64,000 bases of DNA, from assembly GCA_963733395.1 (NCBI GenBank), contig CAVTCZ010000012.1:20476-84475 (forward strand), written 5' to 3'. How positions within the stretch are numbered: the stretch's first letter is position 1; every line of letters starts with the position of its first letter. Shown here in pieces: positions 18,575-28,617 of the stretch. This DNA comes from JADKAV01 sp963733395 (lineage in GTDB: Bacteria; Actinomycetota; Actinomycetes; S36-B12; UBA10799). A program made the position numbers and the translations under genes. The notes beneath the pieces are model-generated. The model was not told where the DNA came from. It did not search any database and saw only the letters and a program-made list of their open reading frames with translations.

Positions 18575-19057
18575 TCACAAGTACGGTCCGCCGTGCGGCC
18601 CGGGCATCTGGTCGCGCGCCTCTGACCCCTCGATCGCCTGCCGCCGCATCTGCTCCAGTTGCGCGCGGGCGGCCATCTGCTGGGCGAACAGGGCGGTCTG
18701 GATGCCGTGGAACAGGCCTTCCAGCCATCCGACCAACTGCGCCTGGGCGATGCGCAACTCCGCCTCGCTGGGCACGCTGTCGTCGGTGAAGGGCAGGCTC
18801 AACCGTTCGAGCTCCTCGACGAGTTCGGGGGCGAGGCCGTCCTCGAGCTCCTTGATGGAGGTGGCGTGGATCTGCTTGAGCCGCTGCCGGGCGGCTTCGT
18901 CCAGCGGCGCGCTCTTCACCTCGTCGAGCAGTTGCTTGATCATGCTGCCGATGCGCATGACCTTGGCCGGCTGCTCGACCAGTTCCGCGACGTTGGCGCT
19001 GTCCTCGTCGGGTGCGACCACCACCACCTGGGGCTGGTCGTCTGACTGTTCAGTCAC
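18575..19057 (-). CDS. bpa: Bacterial proteasome activator Bpa/PafE-like (DUF2587)
   Basis: The 160-aa helical protein matches the DUF2587 family (VMRIGSMIKQLLDEVKSAPL, AQAQLVGWLEGLFHGIQTAL, FAQQMAARAQLEQMR). Bpa forms a ring that docks on the 20S proteasome and opens its gate independently of ATP. The last residues GGPYL keep the penultimate Tyr of the hydrophobic-Tyr-X docking tail, with Pro in the hydrophobic position. This implies a proteasome elsewhere in the genome. It overlaps the channel gene by 8 bp. Confidence 0.88.
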   Translation of the reverse strand: MTEQSDDQPQVVVVAPDEDSANVAELVEQPAKVMRIGSMIKQLLDEVKSAPLDEAARQRLKQIHATSIKELEDGLAPELVEELERLSLPFTDDSVPSEAELRIAQAQLVGWLEGLFHGIQTALFAQQMAARAQLEQMRRQAIEGSEARDQMPGPHGGPYL

Positions 19058-20156
19058 CTGAGAACTCCGATTTCCGGGCCTGTTTGTGCTGTCTGATGGT
19101 CACAATCCTGTCCCCCTTCTGCAGGACGCGCAGGCTGTCGGTGTCGAATCGGTACACCTGGTCGCCGCGCTGCACGGCCAGCAGCATCTCCCCCTTCTTG
19201 GCCAACTGGTCCGGGGACATCCCCAGCTCGGCCCGCCCGACCTCGCGTTCGCGCACCTCCAGGCCCTCCGAGGGGTCCAGCAGGTCCTCCATCAGCTCGC
19301 CGGCGATGGGGTGCACCAGTTGCATGCCGAGCAGCCGGCCGGCGGCCTCCGCGGTGGTGATCACCTGGTCGGCGCCGGACTGCTTGAGCACGTTCGCGCT
19401 GGCCTGCTCGCGCGCCGCCGCGACCAGTTGGGTGTTGGGCGCGAGCTTGCGCACCGCCAGGGTGACGAGCACCGCCACGTCGTCCCGGTCGACGGCCACG
19501 ATGACCTTGCCGGCGGTGGGGACGTCGGCGTGGGTCAGGACCTCCTCCCGGCGGGCGTCGCCCAGGATGCCGGCCACGCCCGGATACAGCCCGGAGTCCG
19601 GGTCGGTGGGGTCTTTGCGGGAGGGCCGGGTGGCGTCCTCCACCGCGGAGGCGTCGTTGGCGATGACGACGATGGTCTCCGGTTCGATCTCGTTGTCCAG
19701 CAGCATCCGCACCGCGGAGCGGCCCTTCACGCCGTATCCGATGACTACCGTGTGATTCTTCAACTTCTTCCTCCAACGGCGTTCGCGGAACTCGTCGCGG
19801 GTGCGGGCGGTCAGGACTTCCAGGGTGGTCCCGACCAGGACGATCAGGAACAGGATGCGCAGCGGTGTGATGAGCAGGATGTTGACCATGCGGGCCTGGT
19901 CGGTGGCCGGCGTGATGTCGCCGTAGCCGGTCGTCGACAGCGAGACGGTGGCGAAGTAGAGGGCGTCGATGAAGTTGACCGGGGTGCCGGTGTTGTCCTG
20001 GTACTGGGCGCGCTGGATGTAGACCAGGAACGTGGTGGCCGCGATGGCGAAGGCTGCGATCGCCACCCGCACGAGCACCGATACCGAAGGGCTCCAACTG
20101 ACGTTCGGAAGCGAGAGCCTGCCGCCGAGGCCGGAATCATCCTTGCGCTGGCTCAC
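19050..20156 (-). CDS. Potassium channel with RCK/TrkA-N regulatory domain
   Basis: The ~368-aa protein has a first membrane helix (about 25-45), a pore loop with selectivity filter TTGYGD, and a second helix (about 85-105). A cytoplasmic RCK domain follows (NHTVVIGYGVKGRSAVRML) plus a TrkA-C-like tail. Such 2TM-RCK proteins form K+ channels gated by ligands such as Ca2+ or nucleotides. The start is a GTG at 20156. It heads the leftward run channel-bpa-epimerase-serS-HAD, and its promoter faces the regulated carboxylase promoter at 20187. Confidence 0.9.
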   Translation of the reverse strand: MSQRKDDSGLGGRLSLPNVSWSPSVSVLVRVAIAAFAIAATTFLVYIQRAQYQDNTGTPVNFIDALYFATVSLSTTGYGDITPATDQARMVNILLITPLRILFLIVLVGTTLEVLTARTRDEFRERRWRKKLKNHTVVIGYGVKGRSAVRMLLDNEIEPETIVVIANDASAVEDATRPSRKDPTDPDSGLYPGVAGILGDARREEVLTHADVPTAGKVIVAVDRDDVAVLVTLAVRKLAPNTQLVAAAREQASANVLKQSGADQVITTAEAAGRLLGMQLVHPIAGELMEDLLDPSEGLEVREREVGRAELGMSPDQLAKKGEMLLAVQRGDQVYRFDTDSLRVLQKGDRIVTIRQHKQARKSEFSGD

Positions 20157-20186
20157 GCAGCGCAACCTACCAGCAGCCGGTGGCGC

Positions 20187-20222
20187 TTGACCGCCGGGCG
20201 AACTTGACACTAGCGTCAAGTT
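20187..20222 (+). promoter_or_regulatory. Promoter and TetR-type operator of the acyl-CoA carboxylase beta gene (site 1)
   Basis: The 22-bp palindrome AACTTGAC-N6-GTCAAGTT lies at 20201-20222. A -35 box TTGACC at 20187-20192 is 18 bp from a -10 box TAGCGT at 20211-20216, which sits inside the palindrome. The ATG at 20224 lies 7 nt after the -10 box, so the mRNA should be leaderless. The same arrangement recurs at 26595 and 28582, and a variant at 31367. Confidence 0.8.
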
Positions 20223-20223
20223 C

Positions 20224-21831
20224 ATGGGCGCACTTCGTTCGATGATCGACACCGGCTCCGAGCAGTTCACCGGCAACCGCGCGGCGATGCTCGAGTCGCT
20301 CACCGAGATCCAGCAGCTGCAAGCGAGGGTGGCCGCCGGTGGCGGCTCGGACGATGCCGAGAAGAACGCCCGCACCATCGCCCGGCACCGCACGCGCGGC
20401 AAACTCCTGCCGCGTGAACGCATCGCCTACCTGCTCGACGCGGGGTCGGCGTTCCTGGAGCTGAGCCCGCTGGCCGGGTGGGGCACGCAGGATCCCCTCG
20501 GCGCGGGGCTGGTCACCGGGATCGGCACCATCAGCGGCACCGAGTGCATGCTCGTGGCCAACGACCCCACCGTGAAGGGTGGCGCGCAGGGCCCGACCGC
20601 GGTGCGCAAGGGGCTACGGGCCATGGACATCGCCCGCGAGAACCGGCTGCCGCTGGTGAGCCTGACGGAGTCCGCCGGTGCGGATCTGCCGCAGCAGGCG
20701 GAGATCTTCGTGCCCGGTGGGGCCAGCTTCAAGAACCTGACGCAGCTGTCCGCGGCCGGCATCCCGACAGTGACGATGGTGTTCGGCTCCTCGACGGCCG
20801 GCGGTGCCTACGTGCCGGGCATGAGCGACTACGTGGTGCTGCAGAAGGAGGCCGCGAAGGTCTACCTCGGGGGCCCGCCGTTGGTGAAGATGGCCATCGA
20901 CGAGGACGCCGACGAGGAGGAACTCGGCGGGGCGGAGATGCACGCGCGCATCTCCGGGCTCGGCGACTACCTCGCCCACGACGAGCCGGACGCCCTGCGG
21001 ATCGGCCGGGAGATCGTGGAGCATCTGCGGTGGCGCAAGCAGGGACCCGGTCCGGATCGCGCACCGGTGGCGCCGCGCTTCGACCCCGAGGAGCTGCTGG
21101 GGATCGCCTCGGCCGACGTGCGGGTGCCGTTCGACGTGCACGACGTGCTGGCGCGGGTGCTGGACGACAGCGCGTTCGAGGAGTTCAAGCCGCTGTACGG
21201 GACCACCCTGGTGACCGGCTGGGGCCACATCGGCGGCTACCCCGTGGGCATCCTCGGCAACAACGGCATCCTGTTCAGCGAGGAGTCGCACAAGGGCGCG
21301 CAGTTCATCCAGATGTGCAACCGGATGGATGTGCCGATCATCTTCGTGCAGAACATCACCGGCTTCATGGTCGGCACCCGCTACGAGCAGGGCGGGATCA
21401 TCAAGGACGGCGCCAAGTTGATCAACGCCGTGTCGAACTCGACCGTCCCGCACATCACGCTCATGATCGGGGCCTCGTACGGCGCCGGCAACTACGGGAT
21501 GAGCGGGCGGGCCTACGACCCGCGGTTCGTCTTCACCTGGCCGAACCACCGGATCGCGGTCATGGGTCCGAAGCAGCTGGCCGGGGTGTTGACCATCGTG
21601 GCCAAGCAGAAGGCCGGTGATGCCTTCAACGAGGAGGCATTCGCCCCGATCCGGGACGCGTTCGAGAAGCAGGTGGAGGACCAGTCGACCGCGCTGTTCG
21701 CCACCGGGCGGCTGTGGGACGACGGCATCATCGACCCCCGGGACACCCGCACGGTGCTGGGGCTGGCACTCTCGGCGGCCCACTCGGCCCCGGTGGCGGG
21801 GACGACCGGGTTCGGCATCTGGCGGATGTGA
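20224..21831 (+). CDS. Acyl-CoA carboxylase beta (carboxyltransferase) subunit, AtuC/LiuB-like
   Basis: The 535-aa protein has both halves of the biotin-dependent carboxyltransferase: N-terminal ARHRTRGKLLPRERIAYLLD and SSTAGGAYVPGMSDYVV, C-terminal GILGNNGILFSEESHKGAQF, FVQNITGFMVGTRYEQGGI and MIGASYGAGNYGMSGRAYDP. This pattern is typical of methylcrotonyl- and geranyl-CoA carboxylases. It needs a biotin carboxylase/BCCP subunit, almost certainly the gene at 26632, which carries the same operator. No Shine-Dalgarno site fits before the ATG. Confidence 0.92.
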   Translation: MGALRSMIDTGSEQFTGNRAAMLESLTEIQQLQARVAAGGGSDDAEKNARTIARHRTRGKLLPRERIAYLLDAGSAFLELSPLAGWGTQDPLGAGLVTGIGTISGTECMLVANDPTVKGGAQGPTAVRKGLRAMDIARENRLPLVSLTESAGADLPQQAEIFVPGGASFKNLTQLSAAGIPTVTMVFGSSTAGGAYVPGMSDYVVLQKEAAKVYLGGPPLVKMAIDEDADEEELGGAEMHARISGLGDYLAHDEPDALRIGREIVEHLRWRKQGPGPDRAPVAPRFDPEELLGIASADVRVPFDVHDVLARVLDDSAFEEFKPLYGTTLVTGWGHIGGYPVGILGNNGILFSEESHKGAQFIQMCNRMDVPIIFVQNITGFMVGTRYEQGGIIKDGAKLINAVSNSTVPHITLMIGASYGAGNYGMSGRAYDPRFVFTWPNHRIAVMGPKQLAGVLTIVAKQKAGDAFNEEAFAPIRDAFEKQVEDQSTALFATGRLWDDGIIDPRDTRTVLGLALSAAHSAPVAGTTGFGIWRM

Positions 21832-21867
21832 GTCGGGCGCTTCGTGGCGCACAGCGTCGCTCGGACC

Positions 21868-21990
21868 GGACCGTTTCGCGCGCTGTTCGTGAATGTCCAC
21901 GAGGGTAGAGAAGACACGTGTGGGTTCACTCACGCGCTGAACGACCTCTAACGCCGCGGTCCGGCTGGTGCGGGTGAGTCGCTCCGAGGT
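21868..21990. repeat. Family 2 palindromic element, copy A
   Basis: This 120-bp segment carries GAAGACACGTGTG in the loop position and the downstream block CTCTAACGCCGCGGT, both shared with copy C at 44975. It lies in the convergent gap between the carboxylase beta gene and the HAD-acyltransferase gene. Confidence 0.6.
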
Positions 21991-22023
21991 GCACCACCGC
22001 TGCCGAACCGGGGGCCCGGCCGC

Positions 22024-23460
22024 CTACTCCTCCGGCCAGTCCCCGAGGGTGTCGAGGTACATCTGCCGCACCTGCGCGATCCGTTCGTCGAGGTCGTCGC
22101 GGGTCCAGTCCTCGGTGGGCACCGGCGGCAGCACGGCGACGTCGACCGTTCCCGGGTGGATGATCATGGAGTGCGCGGCCATGATCTCCCCGCAGTTGCG
22201 CATCACGATCGGCACCACGGGCACGGCTGCCTGCATGGCCAGGTGGAACGGCCCCTTCTTGAACGGCAGCAGCCGGGGCGTGGGTGAGCGGGTGCCCTCC
22301 GGGGCGATGGCGATGGACCGCCCCTTCTTCAACGCCTCGACCGCCGGTTCCAGACCCTTGCGGGCGGCGTCGGTGTTGCTCCGGTCGATGTAGGCGACGT
22401 CGGCCAGGTAGCCGATCGGTCCGAAGAACGGGTCCTTCTCCAGTGACTTCTTGGCCACCCCGGTGAAGTCCTTGCGCAGCAGCGCCGCCAGCACGAACAC
22501 GTCGAGTTGGCTCTGGTGGTTGAACAAGAAGACCGCCGGCCGGGCGGCCCAGATGTTCTCCTCACCCACCACGTTCAACCGCACGCCCGCCGCCGCCAGC
22601 GCCAGATCGGACCCGGTGCTCGCAGCGATGTTGGCGCCCAGGGACCGGCTGCGGTTGAGAATGGCCAGGCCGGTGGCCGCCGCAATGCTGCCGGCGAAGA
22701 CGCCCATGGCCGCGGCGCTGCGACCGACGTCGAGCAACGACGTCGAGGTGGGCGTCTTCAGCCGCGCCACCGGCCAGCCGCGCTCCTTGGCGACATCCCG
22801 CAGTTCCTCGCTGGGGTTCAAGGCGCACGGGTACCCCACCTGCTCGAGGAACGGCAGGTCCTCCTCGCCGTTGGAGTACCCGAAGGACTCCTCGAGGTCG
22901 ATCCCGGATTCCTCGGCGTACTCCGCGACACCGTCGGCCTTGGCCTGGCCCCACCGGATGTCACTGGCGAGGTCGCCGGTGAGCCGGCCGTCCTCGGCGA
23001 CGTCCATCTCGGTGCAGATGATGTGGTCGATGCCCAGGTCGTCGGCCGTGGCCTGGATCTGTGGGCGGGTGGCTGAGGACGCGACGACGACGGTGTGCCC
23101 CTTGCGCAGGTGGGCGTCGATCAGCAGGCGGGCATCGGGGTAGATCATGCCGGCGATCTTCTTGCTGAACACGTTGCGTGCCCAACTGTCCATCTCCTCG
23201 GCGTCGCGGCCGGCCTGGCCCTGAACGCCGACCCGCATCATCTCGGAGACGTCGTGGCCACGGTGTTCGATGTTGAGGCTCTCGGCGACGGTCTTGACGA
23301 CCTCGCTGACTGAGATCTCGCCGCGTCGCAGCCGGTACTTGAAGAACGCGGCTGCTGAGTACCCCGCGATCAGCGTGCCGTCGAAGTCGAAGAAGGCGCC
23401 GATCTCCGGGCCCTCGCTCGCGTTCTCGATCTGCTCGATGAGCCACTCGATGTCAGCCAT
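22024..23460 (-). CDS. Bifunctional HAD-phosphatase / 1-acylglycerol-3-phosphate acyltransferase
   Basis: The 478-aa protein joins an N-terminal HAD-IB phosphatase domain (nucleophile Asp25 in FFDFDGTLIAGY, motif III region SFGYSNGEEDLPFLEQ) to a C-terminal PlsC acyltransferase with the NHQSQLD (HX4D) box, PEGTRSPTPRLLPFKKG and PVVPIVMRNC. Fusions of this layout are known in mycobacteria and are thought to acylate lysophosphatidate. A hydrophobic segment (about 250-275) may tether it to the membrane. It overlaps the preceding PlsB-like gene by 8 bp, giving two successive steps of phosphatidate synthesis. Confidence 0.9.
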   Translation of the reverse strand: MADIEWLIEQIENASEGPEIGAFFDFDGTLIAGYSAAAFFKYRLRRGEISVSEVVKTVAESLNIEHRGHDVSEMMRVGVQGQAGRDAEEMDSWARNVFSKKIAGMIYPDARLLIDAHLRKGHTVVVASSATRPQIQATADDLGIDHIICTEMDVAEDGRLTGDLASDIRWGQAKADGVAEYAEESGIDLEESFGYSNGEEDLPFLEQVGYPCALNPSEELRDVAKERGWPVARLKTPTSTSLLDVGRSAAAMGVFAGSIAAATGLAILNRSRSLGANIAASTGSDLALAAAGVRLNVVGEENIWAARPAVFLFNHQSQLDVFVLAALLRKDFTGVAKKSLEKDPFFGPIGYLADVAYIDRSNTDAARKGLEPAVEALKKGRSIAIAPEGTRSPTPRLLPFKKGPFHLAMQAAVPVVPIVMRNCGEIMAAHSMIIHPGTVDVAVLPPVPTEDWTRDDLDERIAQVRQMYLDTLGDWPEE

Positions 23461-25261
23461 CGGACTCTCCCGTCTGTGCGCGCTCGGTGAGGACCGGCTG
23501 GCCGAGCTCGGCGGCGATCCGTCGGAGGTCGTCCACGCGGCGCACGATCAGCCGCAGCTCATCGGCGAACTCCTGGCGTCGCTGGGCGAGCCCGGGCTCG
23601 GCGGAGGTGACCAGCCCGTAGTTCTTGGCGAGCTGGAAGGCGTTCACGAAGTAGTCCTTCGAGATCGACTCCGGGGTGTGCAGGGTCTTCTGCAGCCACC
23701 GTTGACGGGCCAGGCTCAGGCTGGTCGCGACCAGCGCCTTCTGCTCGACCGCAGCATCCCCGGCGGCGGCCAACTCGTCGGCCAGCACGCTGTAGGCCTC
23801 GACGAACGGCCCGATCACCCGGTGCGCCAGCACCAGTTCCAGTTTGTGCGCCTCCTCCAGCACCCGCTCGGGGGTGAAGGAGTTCTGTTCCCAGCCCGGG
23901 TACATGTGCGAGGCCTCGTCGGCGATCTGGTCGGAGAACTCCCGGGTCGTGGGGAAGAAGAACTCGAACTTCAGCAGATCCTTGAGGCGCCGCGCGTTCT
24001 CCCAGACGCCCGTCTGGATGTCGGAGGCCCCGTCCTCGGCGGCCTGGATCACGGCCAGTTCGGTGATGGCGCGGTTGATGAAGAAGTGGATCACGGTGTT
24101 GCGGTAGAAGGCGGCTTCGTGCTGGTGGTCCAGCGACACGTAGAACACGCGCTCGGTCGGCCCGTCGTACTGGGTGACGACGCCTTCCTGCACCAGGTTG
24201 CGCAGCGTGTCCCGCAGCGGTCCGTGGTCGTCGAGGTTCACCTGCTGGGTCAGGGGCAGGTTGCGCAGCTGGATGTATTTCAGCAGCGGTTGCAGGATCG
24301 CCCGGCCCTCCTCGACGGTGATGGCGCGGTCCCCGTTGTCGAGCAGCGCGAAGGTGAGCATGGCGCTCGGGGTCACGGGGGTGACGGCGTTGATGCGGTT
24401 GCAGACCTCGAACGCCACCTTGGGCACGGCCAGCCGGGGCCGCGGGTTGCCCTCAGCGTCCTCGGTGAGGGTGATGGCGTCGCTCAGCGACAACGGCTCG
24501 CCGAACCGCAGGTGCGCCCGGCCCATCCGGCGCGACTGCGAGCGGGCGAACTTGTAGAGCCAGCTGATGGACTCCGCCTTCTTCGTCCCGCCCATCTCCT
24601 CGGCGGAGATGGCGCTGACCTCGTGCTGCTGGTCGTAGATGATCGAGGTCGGCACGATCCGCACGTCACTGTCCGGGTGGTCGGCGAAGGCGTCGACGAC
24701 GTAGCTGAGGATGCCGTAGCGCGGTGGGCGCAGCTTGCCGGTGCGGGTGCGGCCGCCTTCGATGTACCACTCGAGGTTGTGTTTGTTCTCCATCAGATGG
24801 GACAGGTAGGTCTTGAGCACGGCCCGGTAGAGGTGGTCGTCGCGGAACTCACGGCGGATGAAGACGATCCCGTTGCGCCGGCCGATCTCCGACATCGGCC
24901 ACAACGCGAGGTTCGCGCCGCCGAGGGTGTTGTTGGGCGGGAACCCGTGCTTCTCCATCGCCCACCGCAGCACCAACGGGTCGAGGTAGGAGCGGTGGTT
25001 GGGTAGGAAGATCAGCCCGGAGGTCTTGTTCAGTTCCCGCAGCGCCTCGAGATCCTCGGGCACGTAGTCGACCTTGTAGGCCCGCGACAGCCAACGGGTG
25101 AACATGTCCCAGCCGGAGACCGTGAGTCCGCCGGGCTTGACGGCCATCTCCTTGAGGTCGGCGCTCGCCTCCTCCCGCAGTTTCGGAATGGGGGTGCCGG
25201 TCTCCTCGGACAACTGCGCGAGGGTCCGCACGAAGTCCGGGCTGTCCAGTATGCGTTCCAC
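23453..25261 (-). CDS. Glycerol-3-phosphate 1-O-acyltransferase, PlsB-like
   Basis: The 602-aa protein carries the acyltransferase blocks of the PlsB/DHAPAT family: IFLPNHRSYLDPLVL (HX4D), NGIVFIRREFRDD, YIEGGRTRTGKLRPP and VRIVPTSIIYD. These catalyse the first acylation of glycerol-3-phosphate. The ~602 aa length is shorter than E. coli PlsB (~807) but usual for actinobacterial members. The following overlapping gene supplies the second acylation. Confidence 0.88.
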   Translation of the reverse strand: MERILDSPDFVRTLAQLSEETGTPIPKLREEASADLKEMAVKPGGLTVSGWDMFTRWLSRAYKVDYVPEDLEALRELNKTSGLIFLPNHRSYLDPLVLRWAMEKHGFPPNNTLGGANLALWPMSEIGRRNGIVFIRREFRDDHLYRAVLKTYLSHLMENKHNLEWYIEGGRTRTGKLRPPRYGILSYVVDAFADHPDSDVRIVPTSIIYDQQHEVSAISAEEMGGTKKAESISWLYKFARSQSRRMGRAHLRFGEPLSLSDAITLTEDAEGNPRPRLAVPKVAFEVCNRINAVTPVTPSAMLTFALLDNGDRAITVEEGRAILQPLLKYIQLRNLPLTQQVNLDDHGPLRDTLRNLVQEGVVTQYDGPTERVFYVSLDHQHEAAFYRNTVIHFFINRAITELAVIQAAEDGASDIQTGVWENARRLKDLLKFEFFFPTTREFSDQIADEASHMYPGWEQNSFTPERVLEEAHKLELVLAHRVIGPFVEAYSVLADELAAAGDAAVEQKALVATSLSLARQRWLQKTLHTPESISKDYFVNAFQLAKNYGLVTSAEPGLAQRRQEFADELRLIVRRVDDLRRIAAELGQPVLTERAQTGESDG

Positions 25262-25302
25262 CTCGCCGACGCTATCCCCGGTGACGGGGTGGACGCCAGT
25301 GG

Positions 25303-25560
25303 TCAGGGGGTCTTGACGAAGATGTCCTCGTTGAAGGCGTTGCCGTCACCTGGCGCGAGGTTCTGCGCACTCGACATGAAGACCACGCGCGTGCCGTCCG
25401 GGGACCACACCCGTGGCGCTGAACTGAACACGTTGGAGGCGTTGTCGCCTTGGATCCCGTTGGCGTTGGAGGAGACCAACTGCATCCGCTTCGGTCGGAG
25501 TAGGCGTGGGAGGCGCCAGGTACAGCGATGACGATCACCGTCCTCCGAACGGACCATGGC
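25303..25560 (-). pseudogene. Fragment of a PD40/TolB-like beta-propeller protein
   Basis: The last ~60 codons encode VWSPDGTRVVFMSSAQNLAPG and NAFNEDIFVKTP, a typical PD40 blade and closing strand. A weaker match upstream is interrupted near 25500. No full-length protein can be assembled between the flanking genes, so this looks like the 3' remnant of a larger gene. Confidence 0.5.
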
Positions 25561-25573
25561 CGTGCCCAGCGGC

Positions 25574-26158
25574 CTACTGCTCGGCTGCGCCGGCGAAGCC
25601 CAAGACGGTGGCAGCCGCCTGCGCCCGGCTGGGTCCGGCTGTGATGCGCAGCAGCAGCAGGCCGTCGATCTGTGCCAGCAGCGCCAGTGCCTCCGCCCGC
25701 CGCCGTACCGGGTCCGCAATGTCGAGCCGGGGGTCCAGCCAGGCCAGCCATTGCTCCATCAGAACCGGCACGAGGTCGTCGAAGGGTTTCGTGCCCACCG
25801 CGGCCAGCCCGATGACTTCGAAGAAGAGCCGGAAGATGGGCTCTGCATCGGGGTGCGAGAGCGCGGGCCATGCTCGCCGGCCGAGGGCGCGCCGGGACAA
25901 GGGCTTGTCGCCGAACGCCTCGGCCAGCAGCGCCTGCAACTGCCCCCCGAGTTCGGCTGTGACAGCGGCTACCAACTCGGTCTTGGTCGGGAAGTAGTAG
26001 ACGACGGTGCGGTCGTTCGTGCCCAACTCCTTGGCCACCCGTCCGTAGGTGAGGGCCGCAAGCCCGTCTCTGTGGGCGACCGTCACGGCCGCCGCGAGCA
26101 TGTCGTCGCGCTGGTGTCGGTACCCCACGCCGGGAAGTGTAGCGGCCACTTCATTCAT
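25574..26158 (-). CDS. TetR-family regulator
   Basis: The 194-aa protein has an N-terminal helix-turn-helix (MLAAAVTVAHRDGLAALTYG, RVAKELGTNDRTVVYYFPTK) and an all-helical ligand domain. I start at the ATG at 26158; a start at 26176 would overlap the operator. It is divergent from the small membrane protein gene at 26197, with a palindrome between them, and probably represses both genes. Confidence 0.85.
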   Translation of the reverse strand: MNEVAATLPGVGYRHQRDDMLAAAVTVAHRDGLAALTYGRVAKELGTNDRTVVYYFPTKTELVAAVTAELGGQLQALLAEAFGDKPLSRRALGRRAWPALSHPDAEPIFRLFFEVIGLAAVGTKPFDDLVPVLMEQWLAWLDPRLDIADPVRRRAEALALLAQIDGLLLLRITAGPSRAQAAATVLGFAGAAEQ

Positions 26159-26165
26159 GTCGTAG

Positions 26166-26181
26166 TGTAGTGACAACTACA
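26166..26181. promoter_or_regulatory. Probable operator of the divergent TetR/membrane-protein pair
   Basis: TGTAGT-GACA-ACTACA is a perfect palindrome centred in the 38-bp gap between the two divergent starts. Its spacing fits a TetR dimer. Binding is inferred from position. Confidence 0.6.
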
Positions 26182-26196
26182 ACTCTGGAGGTGTTG

Positions 26197-26598
26197 ATGC
26201 GTAAGTCAGGCTTTCCGTGGGGCTTCGTGGTCGGGTTGATCGTCGCGGCCATCTTCGCGGTGATCATCAGTCTCGTCCCCGGGTCCGTTTTCACCGACCC
26301 GGTCGGGTACGCGGTTCTGCTGGTCGTCGTGGCCGTGGCAGGCCCCCCGACCGTGTGGATGCTGGTGGCGGTAGCACACAACCGCCAGGTCGATCCGGTG
26401 TCGACGATCGTTGGCGGGATGTCGGGTGCCCTGCTGTTCGACGGTTTGGCGCTGTCGTACTGGCCGGCCCTGTACGGCCAGACCGGCGAGGCCCTGACGG
26501 CAGTGGCGACGATGCTGCTGGTCGCCTTCTCATCCATCGGGATCTCCGCGCACCTGATGGGCTCGCTCGCGGGCAAGAAGGTCATGCAAGACGCTTGA
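26197..26598 (+). CDS. Small four-helix membrane protein (DUF5367-like)
   Basis: The 133-aa protein has four hydrophobic segments (about 8-30, 38-60, 70-92 and 100-122). The motif GALLFDGLALSYWPALYG recalls DUF5367 proteins, an assignment I hold loosely. The ATG at 26197 is preceded by CTGGAGG. Function unknown; control by the adjacent TetR suggests an inducible transport or resistance role. It ends just before the next regulated promoter. Confidence 0.6.
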   Translation: MRKSGFPWGFVVGLIVAAIFAVIISLVPGSVFTDPVGYAVLLVVVAVAGPPTVWMLVAVAHNRQVDPVSTIVGGMSGALLFDGLALSYWPALYGQTGEALTAVATMLLVAFSSIGISAHLMGSLAGKKVMQDA

Positions 26599-26630
26599 CC
26601 GGGAAGCAAACTTGACACTAGCGTCAAGTT
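26595..26630 (+). promoter_or_regulatory. Promoter and TetR-type operator of the carboxylase alpha gene (site 2)
   Basis: The palindrome at 26609-26630 is identical to site 1. The -35 TTGACC (26595-26600), 18-bp spacer and -10 TAGCGT (26619-26624) are placed as in site 1. The GTG start at 26632 again lies 7 nt after the -10, so this transcript should also be leaderless. The -35 box overlaps the stop region of the membrane protein gene. Confidence 0.8.
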
Positions 26631-26631
26631 T

Positions 26632-28497
<1,866 letters not shown>

Positions 28498-28581
28498 CGG
28501 CCGCGGTCGGCGGTTTGCGACGTTGGTGCCCTCGGGGATCGGCGCAACGACGTCCGGCCGTGCCTTCATGCGGGAGCGCCC

Positions 28582-28616
28582 TTGACCCGCGCCGAACTTG
28601 ACACTAGCGTCAAGTT
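28582..28616 (+). promoter_or_regulatory. Promoter and TetR-type operator of the atuA-like gene (site 3)
   Basis: The palindrome at 28595-28616 is identical to sites 1 and 2. The -35 TTGACC at 28582-28587 and -10 TAGCGT at 28605-28610 have a 17-bp spacer; the ATG at 28618 follows 7 nt after the -10. It drives the AtuA-like gene and, by overlap, the TetR gene, giving autoregulation. Confidence 0.8.
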
Positions 28617-28617
28617 C

